Positions 17,286-24,821 of a stretch of 64,000 nucleotides of DNA are shown here, piece by piece. The DNA comes from Frigoribacterium sp. Leaf8 (GTDB lineage Bacteria; Actinomycetota; Actinomycetes; Actinomycetales; Microbacteriaceae): the NCBI RefSeq assembly GCF_001421165.1, contig NZ_LMKB01000005.1, forward strand, positions 1,069,791-1,133,790, written 5' to 3'. Below the pieces are notes generated by a model that was not told where the DNA came from, did no database searches, and saw only the letters and a list, made by a program, of their open reading frames with translations. Positions within the stretch are counted from its first letter, which is position 1. Every line of letters begins with the position of its first letter. The position numbers and the translations under genes were made by a program.

Positions 17286-18809
17286 TTGAGCATCGACCCC
17301 TCTCCCCCGACGACCGTCGGCGACAGCCGAGCCCCCGAGAGCCGAGCCGCCGACACCGCGACGGCGGGCGCCGACGGCGACCAGGCCGGCACCGAGGCGC
17401 GCAACAAGCTCGTCATCGGGCTGCTGCTCGTGTCGGCCTTCGTCGTGATCCTCAACGAGACGATCATGGGCGTCGCCCTGCCGAGCCTCACCCGCGACCT
17501 CGACATCACCGTCACGGCGGGCCAGTGGCTGACCACGGGCTTCATGCTCACCATGGCCGTCGTCATCCCGATCACGGGCTTCCTGCTGCAGCGCTTCAAC
17601 ACCCGCCCGGTGTTCATCACCGCGATGAGCCTCTTCAGCCTCGGGACGGCCATCTCGGCGATCGCTCCCGGCTTCGGCGTGCTGCTGCTCGGCCGCGTCG
17701 TGCAGGCCTCGGGCACGGCGATCATGATGCCGCTGCTGATGACCACCGTGCTCACCCTCGTGCCGCCGGCCACGCGCGGCCGCACGATGGGCAACATCTC
17801 GATCGTCATCTCGGTCGCACCGGCCATCGGCCCGACGATCTCGGGCGTCATCCTGAGCGTGCTCGAGTGGCGCTTCATGTTCATCCTCGTGCTGCCGATC
17901 GCCCTCGTGGCGCTCGCGCTCGGTGCCGCCCGCGTCAAGAACGTCACCACGCCGAAGAAGGTGCCCCTCGACGTCACCTCGGTGATCCTGTCGGCCTTCG
18001 CCTTCGGTGGCATCGTCTTCGGGCTCAGCTCGATCGGCGAAGGGGCCGAGGCCGCCGTCCCCGCCTGGGTGCCGCTGGCCGTCGGCGTCGTCGCGCTCGT
18101 CGCGTTCGTGCTGCGTCAGCGCTCGCTGCAGCGTCGCGACCGCGCCCTGCTCGACCTGCGCACGTTCTCGTCGCGCACCTTCACGATCTCGGCGTCGGTG
18201 CTCGGCGTCGGCATGATCGCCCTCTTCGGCACCCTGATCGTCCTGCCGATCTACCTGCAGAACGTGCACGGCCTCGACCCGCTCGCCACCGGGCTGCTGC
18301 TGCTGCCCGGCGGCCTCGTCCAGGGCCTGCTGTCGCCCGTCGTGGGACGCCTGTTCGACAAGTACGGTCCGACCGTGCTGCTCGTGCCCGGCACCACCCT
18401 GGTCAGCGCGGTGCTGTGGTTCATGTCCACGGTGTCCGAGTCCACCCCGATCCCGATGGTCCTCGCCGCCCACGTCGCCCTCAGCATCGGCCTGGCCTTC
18501 ATGTTCACGCCGCTGTTCACCTCGGGCCTCGGGTCGCTGCCGTCGAACCTGTACTCGCACGGCAGCGCGATCGTCGGCACGGTGCAGCAGCTGGCGGGCG
18601 CCGCCGGCACCGCCGTGTTCGTCACCGTGATGACCCTGGCCGCCACCGCGGCGGCCAGCCAGTCCGGTGCCGGAGCCGCCGCCACGGGAGCCGGCGTGCG
18701 CGCCGCATTCCTGGTCGGCGCGATCATCTCGGTGTTCGCCGTCGTGGGGTCGTTCTTCGTCCGGCGCCCGCCGGTCGTCGAGGGCGCCGAGCCGGTCGTC
18801 GCGCACTAA
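17286..18809 (+). CDS. MFS drug:H+ antiporter, DHA2 (EmrB/QacA) family
   Basis: 507 residues from a TTG preceded by GAGGAG. There are 14 membrane segments. The DHA2 motifs are present: LNETIMGVALPSLTRDL (motif D1), GRVVQASGTAIMMPLLMTTV, and motif C-like VAPAIGPTISGVIL, which marks antiporters. A 37-residue hydrophilic start precedes helix 1. It probably expels cationic or amphipathic compounds. No dedicated regulator is next to it. The 120-bp region between it and the ABC permease has a CGCGCCTCC word at 17178. Confidence 0.92.
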   Translation: MSIDPSPPTTVGDSRAPESRAADTATAGADGDQAGTEARNKLVIGLLLVSAFVVILNETIMGVALPSLTRDLDITVTAGQWLTTGFMLTMAVVIPITGFLLQRFNTRPVFITAMSLFSLGTAISAIAPGFGVLLLGRVVQASGTAIMMPLLMTTVLTLVPPATRGRTMGNISIVISVAPAIGPTISGVILSVLEWRFMFILVLPIALVALALGAARVKNVTTPKKVPLDVTSVILSAFAFGGIVFGLSSIGEGAEAAVPAWVPLAVGVVALVAFVLRQRSLQRRDRALLDLRTFSSRTFTISASVLGVGMIALFGTLIVLPIYLQNVHGLDPLATGLLLLPGGLVQGLLSPVVGRLFDKYGPTVLLVPGTTLVSAVLWFMSTVSESTPIPMVLAAHVALSIGLAFMFTPLFTSGLGSLPSNLYSHGSAIVGTVQQLAGAAGTAVFVTVMTLAATAAASQSGAGAAATGAGVRAAFLVGAIISVFAVVGSFFVRRPPVVEGAEPVVAH

Positions 18810-18859
18810 CCTGCGCGCGTCGCGCGTCGCGCGTGGCGCGTGGCGAGACGTGCGTCGGC

Positions 18860-18899
18860 GCTGCCGAGCTGCCGAGCTGCCGAGCTGCCGAGCTGCCGA
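18860..18899 (+). repeat. Octamer repeat (GCTGCCGA)x5
   Basis: Five perfect tandem GCTGCCGA units in the gap after the DHA2 transporter. The unit length is not a multiple of three and it lies outside genes. Confidence 0.9.
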
Positions 18900-19099
18900 T
18901 GGCCACGGCCTCCCCCTCGGGGAAGCGCCGGCCGTCGGCAGCTCGTCGTCGCATCAGCCGTCCGTGAGGTCGTGGATCGTCGTGCAACCGACGGCCCGAG
19001 CCGCGTGATCCCGTTCCCGCGACGGCCCCATGGCGCCGACGGTGCGGCCTGCACCACCCGCGCCTCCTCAGCCCCTGCGAATTCGGTGCGGGTGCGGGT

Positions 19100-19186
19100 G
19101 CGGGCAACTCCTGTCTCGGGGTGCGCCCTGCCTCCGGGTCCCTATCTTCTCGGCCCGCGCCTCCTCGGCAGTCCTGCGTTGCCGAC
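19100..19186 (+). repeat. ~86-bp inverted-repeat element, copy 1
   Basis: The left arm GCGGGCAACTCCTG and right arm CCTGCGTTGCCGAC are degenerate versions of the family arms GTCGGCAACTCCTG / CAGGAGTTGCCGAC. Length 87 bp matches the other copies. Its right end overlaps the 32-bp minisatellite. Confidence 0.7.
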
Positions 19187-19252
19187 ACGCGCCTCCTCCG
19201 CGGTCATGCGTTGCCGACACGCGCCTCCTCGGCGGTGCTGCGTTGCCCGTGC
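19157..19252 (+). repeat. 32-bp minisatellite, three units
   Basis: Three head-to-tail units, each reading CGCGCCTCCTC, a short variable part, then GCGTTGCCGAC. The GTTGCC cores start at 19178, 19210 and 19242. There are no unique spacers, so it is not a CRISPR array. Confidence 0.8.
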
Positions 19253-19276
19253 GCGCCCTCCTCTGCCCCTGCAGGT

Positions 19277-19363
19277 GCGGGCAACTCCTGTCTCGGGGTG
19301 CGCGCTGCCTCTGGGTCCCTGTCTTCTCGGCCTGCGCCTCCTCGGAAGTCCTGCGTTGCCGAC
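19277..19363 (+). repeat. ~86-bp inverted-repeat element, copy 2
   Basis: A near-duplicate of copy 1, 177 bp downstream, 87 bp long. It has the same left arm GCGGGCAACTCCTG and a GCGTTGCCGAC right arm. Confidence 0.7.
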
Positions 19364-19507
19364 GCGCGCCTCCTCGGGCACCTGCTTCCTCGACGTGCGG
19401 GCCGACGCGGACACGGGCTCCGAGCGCGAGTAACGTCCGGGCACGTGCAGATGATGCAGACTTGCAGGCTGCGCACCCGACGTCACGCATCCCCGGGAGG
19501 CCGACCC

Positions 19508-20992
19508 ATGACAAGCTCACCCACCACCTCGTCGAACGGCGGCCCGGGCGGAGGCACGCGCAGCCTCGTCCCGGCCCGGATGGACCGTCTGCCGTGGACG
19601 AGGTTCCACTGGTCGATCGTCGTGGGCCTGGGGTTCTCCTGGGTGCTCGACGGGCTCGAGATCCAGATCGTGGCTTCGGCCGGGTTCCAGGCGGACCTCG
19701 GGCTCACCGCCGCCGAGGTCGGGCTGCTGGGCACGATCTACCTCGTCGGCCAGGTCTTCGGGGCCCTCATCTTCGGGCGGATGGCCGACAGCCTCGGCCG
19801 CAAGAAGCTGTTCATCCTGACCCTGGCGATCTACCTCGTGGCGAGCGCCATCGCGGGACTGTCGCCGAACTTCGTCTTCCTGGCCGTGTTCCGGTTCTTC
19901 GCCGGTGCGGGGATCGGCGGGGAGTACGCCGCCATCAACTCGGCGATCGACGAACTCATCCCGTCGAAGTACCGCGGACGCGTCGACATCGCGATCAACG
20001 GGACGTACTGGGGCGGCGCGGCCCTGGGCGCGACGGCCAACATCTTCTTGCTCGACCCCGACCTGTTCGCCGAGAACGTCGGCTGGCGCATCGGGTTCTT
20101 CATCGGCCCCGTGCTCGGCCTCGCGATCATCTACCTGCGCCGCCACATCCCGGAGAGCCCGCGGTGGCTGATGACCCACGGACGCGAGAAGGAGGCCGAG
20201 GCGACGGTCGACGACATCGAGGCCCGCGTCGAGAAGGACAAGGGCACCGACCACCTCACCCCCGTGTCGGACGACCAGGCCATCGAGGTGGTCGCGGCGG
20301 GGCGGATCGGGTTCGGCACCATCATCCGCACCCTGGTACACGACTACCCGAAGCGAACCTTCGTCGGCGCCGCGATGATGATCACGCAGTCTTTTCTCTA
20401 CAACGCGATCTTCTTCACCTACGCACTCGTGCTGCAGAACTTCTACGGCACGAGCCCCAGCAGCACGCAGTACTTCTTCCTGATCTTCGCCGTGGGAAAC
20501 CTGCTCGGGCCGCTGGTGCTGGGGCCGCTGTTCGACAGCTGGGGTCGACGTCAGATGATCTTCCTGACGTACGCCGTGTCGGCGGCGGTGCTCGCCGTGT
20601 CGGCGATCCTGTTCCAGGCGGACGTGCTGAACGCCGCGACTCAGACCGCCTTCTGGAGCGTCTCGTTCTTCTTCGCCTCGGCAGGCGCGTCGTCGGCCTA
20701 CCTGACGGTGAGCGAGATCTTCCCGCTCGAGCTACGGAGTCAGGTCATCGGCTACTTCTTCGCCCTCGGACAGATCGTCGGCGCCGTCGCTCCGAGCCTC
20801 TACGGCGCCCTCATCGGCGACGGGAGCGACCGGGGCCCCCTCACGGGCGGGTACTTCCTGGGCGCCGGCGTCATGCTGGTCGGCGGTGTCATCGCGCTCA
20901 TCTTCGGAGTCGACGCGGCTCGCAAGTCGCTCGAGACGATCACCACTCCGCTGTCGGTCGTCCCCTCGTCGAAGCAGTCGCCGCGGAGCTGA
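19508..20992 (+). CDS. MFS metabolite:H+ symporter (sugar-porter-like)
   Basis: 494 residues. Twelve membrane segments with a central hydrophilic loop (about 225-275). Motif A appears as GRMADSLGRKKLF after helix 2 and again as GPLFDSWGRRQMIF after helix 8. PESPRWL after helix 6 is the sugar-porter/metabolite:H+ symporter signature. RFFAGAGIGGEYAAINSAIDELIP resembles the aromatic-acid or inositol group. The ATG at 19508 is chosen because the upstream frame runs through the repeat region. The substrate is unknown. Confidence 0.88.
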   Translation: MTSSPTTSSNGGPGGGTRSLVPARMDRLPWTRFHWSIVVGLGFSWVLDGLEIQIVASAGFQADLGLTAAEVGLLGTIYLVGQVFGALIFGRMADSLGRKKLFILTLAIYLVASAIAGLSPNFVFLAVFRFFAGAGIGGEYAAINSAIDELIPSKYRGRVDIAINGTYWGGAALGATANIFLLDPDLFAENVGWRIGFFIGPVLGLAIIYLRRHIPESPRWLMTHGREKEAEATVDDIEARVEKDKGTDHLTPVSDDQAIEVVAAGRIGFGTIIRTLVHDYPKRTFVGAAMMITQSFLYNAIFFTYALVLQNFYGTSPSSTQYFFLIFAVGNLLGPLVLGPLFDSWGRRQMIFLTYAVSAAVLAVSAILFQADVLNAATQTAFWSVSFFFASAGASSAYLTVSEIFPLELRSQVIGYFFALGQIVGAVAPSLYGALIGDGSDRGPLTGGYFLGAGVMLVGGVIALIFGVDAARKSLETITTPLSVVPSSKQSPRS

Positions 20993-21071
20993 GGTGGGCC
21001 GGGCCGGCGGGCGGCTTGCCCAGGCCGTGCGGCGCGATGAAGGCCAGTGGGACGGGCTACGCGCTCCACCG

Positions 21072-22043
21072 CTAGGTTCCCCCGATCGGGAACTCCTGAC
21101 CGGGGTGCCGTCGGGGAATCGCCAGCCGCCACGATCGGTGACCCCGGGGTCCGAGCACTCGCGGCAACGAGGAGTTGCCGACATCCTCGGCGCGACGGGG
21201 GCCACCCGCCGTGAAGATCAGCGCATCGATCGCCTCGGCCGTCGACCGCCACCTGTTCTTCACCATCATGGCGCTCGCCCGAAACGGCACCCGCCCCTCA
21301 CGGGCGATGTCGGCGTCCTTGACCCGGTCCTCGTCGAAACGCCGTTCATGGTGTGCTCGTCCATCCGTCTCGAAGCCGATGATGCCGTCGACCACCATGT
21401 CGATGATCTTGTTCGTCCCCGAGACGGGGATCTGACGCACGACGTGGCGTCCCGCGCGTCGGAGTCTCGTTCCGGCGGCGCTCTCGAGGATGCTCTCCGC
21501 GCCTCCTTCACTCCATGCGACGAGGCCGGCAGCGTCCATCCTCTTGCGGGACAACACCTCGGCGGCGTCGTCATCGTCCTGGACGATGCCTGCCTCCCTC
21601 GCCCAGTCGACGAGGATCACCGCGTCCTCGAAGGATCGCGCCTCCACGACCGCCCGGGCCAGGGCGTCGCGAGGATCGACCGCCCAGGTCGATCCTCGGC
21701 AACTCAGGTCGACGGGGTCCCAGACGACACGGACCCCTCGACGCCTCCGGAGGCGCGAGGCCGTCAACGGAACCGACACGGTGACGGGCGGTCGGCGCGA
21801 CGACCACGACCACGCCCCGAGCAGGTGGAGGGCGGACGCTCCCGTGAGCCGGCCACCGACCGCCACCGCGACGAACCGGGGGTCATGGGGCGACCACGTG
21901 GAGTACCACCCCCGCCGGGGCCGGACGACGCTGCGGGAACGCACGGCGACGGTGAGGTGTCGGTCGGTCGCGCCGTGGGCGACGAGGTCGCGTTTGTGGA
22001 GCAGGCCTCCGGCGGACGAGACCAGTTCGGCGATCGTGGTCAT
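21072..22043 (-). CDS. AbiEi-like antitoxin-domain protein with DUF559 nuclease-like C-terminus
   Basis: 323 residues. The N-terminal ~50 residues form an AbiEi-type winged helix (GGLLHKRDLVAHGATDRHL, then RRGWYS). Around 211-252 there is a DUF559/Vsr-like segment with a possible PD-(D/E)xK set: Asp215, Glu225 and Asp227 in IDMVVDGIIGFETDGRAHH. No AbiEii-type toxin gene is next to it, so it is a solitary member of this common actinobacterial group. Residues from about 287 onward are encoded by the inverted-repeat element at 21085-21182, which appears to have extended the C-terminus. Confidence 0.82.
   Translation of the reverse strand: MTTIAELVSSAGGLLHKRDLVAHGATDRHLTVAVRSRSVVRPRRGWYSTWSPHDPRFVAVAVGGRLTGASALHLLGAWSWSSRRPPVTVSVPLTASRLRRRRGVRVVWDPVDLSCRGSTWAVDPRDALARAVVEARSFEDAVILVDWAREAGIVQDDDDAAEVLSRKRMDAAGLVAWSEGGAESILESAAGTRLRRAGRHVVRQIPVSGTNKIIDMVVDGIIGFETDGRAHHERRFDEDRVKDADIAREGRVPFRASAMMVKNRWRSTAEAIDALIFTAGGPRRAEDVGNSSLPRVLGPRGHRSWRLAIPRRHPGQEFPIGGT
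21085..21182 (+). repeat. Inverted-repeat element, copy 3, inside a gene 3' end
   Basis: 98 bp from ATCGGGAACTCCTG to AGGAGTTGCCGAC. It overlaps the last ~35 codons of the AbiEi/DUF559 gene. It is longer than the 86-bp norm but has the same arms. Confidence 0.75.
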
Positions 22044-22530
22044 GTCACGAGCGTGTCGGAATCGCGGGAGCCGTCACCTCCGCACGACTCGCACCGGGGA
22101 CGCACGGCGGCGGCTGGCCCCTGGGGACGAGACGACGCCGAACCGGTGAGACCTTCTCCGCGGTCGGGAACGGCCTGCCGTCGCCAACTCCTGTCTCCTG
22201 CCCAGACCCAAGGTGGTGTGAGGGTTCCGGCCGGGTGGCGATGCCCTGGGGGCAGGAGTTGCCGACCGTGCTGGTGCAGTGTCGGGAACTCCTGCATCGG
22301 GCGTCGGCGTCGTGACGGAGGCGCGAGGGTTCCGCCTCGGCCAGTCGACAGCCCGGAGTTGCCGACCGGGACAGACCCTTGGCGGTGACAGCAAGCGGAA
22401 CGGGACAGGACACGACGGGACGAGACGGAAGGGGGCAGTAGACGGACGGGACAGGGGCGGCACGAGGCGAGGCGGGGGCTGGGCGAGACGAGGCGGGGCG
22501 AGGCGGGGGCGGGGCGGGGCGGGGCGGCGA
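22044..22530. other. 487-bp gene-free stretch with paired elements and G-rich tract
   Basis: No gene is supported. It holds two inverted-repeat elements 14 bp apart (22180-22366) and, at 22441-22530, a purine-rich GGGGCGGGGCGGGG-type tract directly after the nnrE stop. The promoter of the AbiEi/DUF559 gene should lie near 22044-22150; I see no clear hexamers. Confidence 0.7.
22180..22366 (+). repeat. Two ~86-bp inverted-repeat elements in tandem (copies 4 and 5)
   Basis: Copy 4 is 22180-22266 (87 bp, GTCGCCAACTCCTG to CAGGAGTTGCCGAC). Copy 5 is 22281-22366 (86 bp, GTCGGGAACTCCTG to CCGGAGTTGCCGAC). They are separated by exactly 14 bp, giving a ~100-bp repeat period. Confidence 0.9.
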
Positions 22531-23352
22531 TCAGGGAGTCGTGACCGCCGGGGGCATGCGCGCGAGGTCCGGACCGATGCCGATGTCGACGAGCACGACG
22601 CGTCCGGCTCGCTCCGCCCCCGGGCCCACGACGAGCCCGACCTTGTGCCCGCCGAACGTGACGGTGACGTCCGCGGGCAGCACGTGTGGCGGATCGGGGA
22701 GGGCCCCGTCGTCCACCCCGATGCCGCTCGGAACGTCGACCGCGATCACTCGTGGTGCGGGCTCCGTGACGTCGCCGTCCGCAGCCGAACCTCCGCCCGG
22801 GGACGTCCCTGCGCCCCTCCCCGTCACGGATGCCACAGCCGCCTCTGCACCCGCACCCCATGTCGCACCAGTGACCACCGGCAGCACCGCCTCCACCACG
22901 CGCAGCGAATCCCCCCGGAGCCCCGCACCGTTCGAGCCCGTCCCGACCAGTCCGTCGAGCAGCACGTCGTACGCGGGCAGAACCCCCGCCACGACCGCAG
23001 CATCGCACCAGGCTTCGACGTCGTCGAGCACGGCCCCTGCCGCGAGCGCCGCGGCCAGGGCGGCCTCGTGCACCCGTGACCCCACGGGCACGACCGTCAC
23101 CGCGCCGCCCTGTGGCACGAGCTCGCGGGCGAGCGACTCCCCGGCGTAGAGCGCGTCACCGCCGTTGTTGCCGCTTCCGACGAGCAGCAGGATGCGGCCC
23201 GCACGACCGTCCCGGGAGGACGAGGAGGCGCGCAACACGTCGCGCACGACGTCCGCGAGACCGTCGGCCGCCCGCCTCATCAAGGGTTCGCCCGCCTCCA
23301 GGTGTGGGCGCTCCGCCTCACGGATCTGTGCCGCCGTCCAAGCCTCGACCAT
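22531..23352 (-). CDS. nnrE: NAD(P)H-hydrate epimerase (YjeF_N domain)
   Basis: 273 residues covering a single YjeF_N domain; the usual C-terminal dehydratase domain (NnrD) is absent. Signs are AAQIREAERP at the start, LLLVGSGNNGGDALYAGESLA (the NAD(P)HX/phosphate loop), DVLLDGLVGTG with the catalytic Asp, and VIAVDVPSGIGVDDG. It epimerises R-NAD(P)HX to the S form for repair by a separate dehydratase. A ~45-residue Ala/Gly/Ser-rich insert lies before the VPSG strand. The start at 23352 has a strong GGAGGAGG ribosome site. Confidence 0.85.
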   Translation of the reverse strand: MVEAWTAAQIREAERPHLEAGEPLMRRAADGLADVVRDVLRASSSSRDGRAGRILLLVGSGNNGGDALYAGESLARELVPQGGAVTVVPVGSRVHEAALAAALAAGAVLDDVEAWCDAAVVAGVLPAYDVLLDGLVGTGSNGAGLRGDSLRVVEAVLPVVTGATWGAGAEAAVASVTGRGAGTSPGGGSAADGDVTEPAPRVIAVDVPSGIGVDDGALPDPPHVLPADVTVTFGGHKVGLVVGPGAERAGRVVLVDIGIGPDLARMPPAVTTP

Positions 23353-23473
23353 GCGTCCACCCTCCTCCCCTCGACCGCCGGAAGACCGGGCCGCCCACCC
23401 CGGTCCGCCACGGCGCCGGGCCCCGCCGTGCCGCACCGCGCCGAGGAGGACCTGCTCGTGCGGCACCGGCCGA

Positions 23474-23559
23474 GTCGGTAACTCCGGGCCTGTGACGCGC
23501 AGGCGGCCGAGGGCGCCGCCCACGGGAGGCACGGGCGGCACGAGGGAGGAGTTGCCGAC
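23474..23559 (+). repeat. ~86-bp inverted-repeat element, copy 6
   Basis: 86 bp from GTCGGTAACTCCGG to GGAGGAGTTGCCGAC, located upstream of nnrE. Confidence 0.85.
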
Positions 23560-23635
23560 ATCGCGCGCCACTCGGCACCTCGGTCGACCCGACCGCGAGC
23601 CGACCCGAGTCGACCGTCACGCGACCAGAACGGCA

Positions 23636-23800
23636 CGACGAGCGGGAGGCGCAGCGGGCACGACGAGCGGGACGTGCAGCGGGCACGACGCGCGAGACGC
23701 GCGCAGCGAGCGGGACGCGCGCAGCGAGCGGGACGCGCAGCGGGCACGACGAGCGGGACGAGCACAGCGAGCAGAACGAGCAGAACGAGCACAGCGAGCA
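23636..23800 (+). repeat. Degenerate tandem repeats, CGAGCGGGACG type
   Basis: An imperfect array of ~20-24-bp units containing GAGCGGGACG and CAGCGGGCACGA. It drifts towards AGCACAGCGAGCAGAACG at the right end. Confidence 0.75.
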
Positions 23801-23848
23801 CTACGACCACAACCATCACGAGCTGTGGGGCGCTGCCAGACTGTCGGG

Positions 23849-24646
23849 ATGCGTGCGACCACCCCGAACCCTGTCGACGGCACCGAGATCGCCTACGAGG
23901 TCGACGGGGACGGGCCGCCGCTCCTGCTCGTGCACGGCTCGGGCCTCTCGCGCGGCACCTGGCGGGGGCTCGGCTACCTCCGGGACCTGCAGCGCGACTT
24001 CACGGTGGTCGCGCTCGACATGCGCGGCCACGGCAAGAGCGGCAAGCCCCACGACCCCGAGTCGTACGCGATGGACCTGCACCGTGGTGACGTCGGCGCC
24101 GTGCTCGACGCCACGGGCCTCGAGCCCGCGCACTACGTCGGTTACTCGTTCGGCGCCCGCATCGGGCTGTCCGTCGCGGCGCACGAGCCCCGGCGCCTCC
24201 GGACGCTGACCACGATCGGTGGCAGCTGGGCCCCGATGAACGGCAACATCGGCGCGACCTTCACGCCCGACTGGCACGACGCCCTGACGACGGGTGGCAT
24301 GGCCCGCTTCGTCGACCGCTGGGGCGAGACGATCGGCCGTCCGATCGATCCCGAGACCCGTCTGGCCTTCATGCAGGACGATCCGATCGCCCTGGCCGCC
24401 TTCTTCACCGCGGCCGAGACGGGTGGCGGCCTGACGGTCCCCCAGCTCGACTCGGTCGAGGTCCCCACCCTCCTGCTGGCCGGCACGCGGGACGTCGACC
24501 GCCATCGCGAGTCCCAGGAGGCCGCCCGCCGGATGCCGGCAGCCGTCTTCTACTCGCTCGTCGGCCAGGACCACGCCTCGTCGCTGCTCCCCGTCGACCA
24601 GGTGACCGACCTGCTGCGCACCTTCCTCGAGACCGTCGACGCCTGA
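23849..24646 (+). CDS. Alpha/beta-hydrolase
   Basis: 265 residues. Oxyanion motif VHGSGLS near residue 28, GHGKSGKP, nucleophile elbow GYSFGA (Ser near 102), acid in LLLAGTRDVDRH, and His in VGQDHASSLLP. There is no signal peptide, so it is a cytosolic esterase or lactonase-like enzyme; the substrate is unknown. The ATG at 23849 starts the family N-terminus; longer frames run into the degenerate repeats upstream. It appears to be a single-gene unit. Confidence 0.88.
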   Translation: MRATTPNPVDGTEIAYEVDGDGPPLLLVHGSGLSRGTWRGLGYLRDLQRDFTVVALDMRGHGKSGKPHDPESYAMDLHRGDVGAVLDATGLEPAHYVGYSFGARIGLSVAAHEPRRLRTLTTIGGSWAPMNGNIGATFTPDWHDALTTGGMARFVDRWGETIGRPIDPETRLAFMQDDPIALAAFFTAAETGGGLTVPQLDSVEVPTLLLAGTRDVDRHRESQEAARRMPAAVFYSLVGQDHASSLLPVDQVTDLLRTFLETVDA

Positions 24647-24665
24647 GGCCCGCCCCGACGGGTCG

Positions 24666-24764
24666 TCGACCCGGAGGCGCGGCGCCGGAACGCAGAACGC
24701 GACCCGGAGGCGCGGTCCCCTAACGCAGGACGCGACCAGGAGGCGCGGTGCCGGTGCGCAGGAC
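24666..24764 (+). repeat. 33-bp tandem repeat, three units
   Basis: Three units of the form CGACCCGGAGGCGCGG plus ~17 bp ending in ACGCAGGACG. The GGAGG cores start at 24673, 24706 and 24739, period 33. It lies between the hydrolase and amine oxidase genes. Confidence 0.85.
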
Positions 24765-24821
24765 GCCACGGGACGACCCCGGCGAGCGCCGGTGCGCGCC
24801 GACTGCGAGAATGGACGCACC

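Larger units (their letters stand above)
18810..19507. other. 698-bp gene-free stretch packed with repeats
   Basis: No gene is supported: long frames here lack ribosome sites and consist of repeat translations. It contains a GCGCGTCGCGCGT run (18813-18845), five GCTGCCGA octamers (18860-18899), two 87-bp elements (19100-19186 and 19277-19363) and a 32-bp minisatellite. The last ~80 bp (19430-19507) should hold the promoter of the MFS gene, but I cannot fix it. Confidence 0.75.
23353..23848. other. 496-bp gene-free stretch with one element and degenerate repeats
   Basis: No gene is supported. It contains one inverted-repeat element (23474-23559) and, at about 23636-23800, a degenerate tandem run built on CAGCGGGCACGACGAGCGGGA and GCGCAGCGAGCGGGACGC. 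Reading frames through it are Arg/Ala-rich repeats without ribosome sites. Confidence 0.7.

Noticed and set aside
19157-19252. Possible CRISPR-like array
   Set aside because: The 32-bp period is the whole unit; there are no unique spacers and no cas genes. It is a minisatellite.
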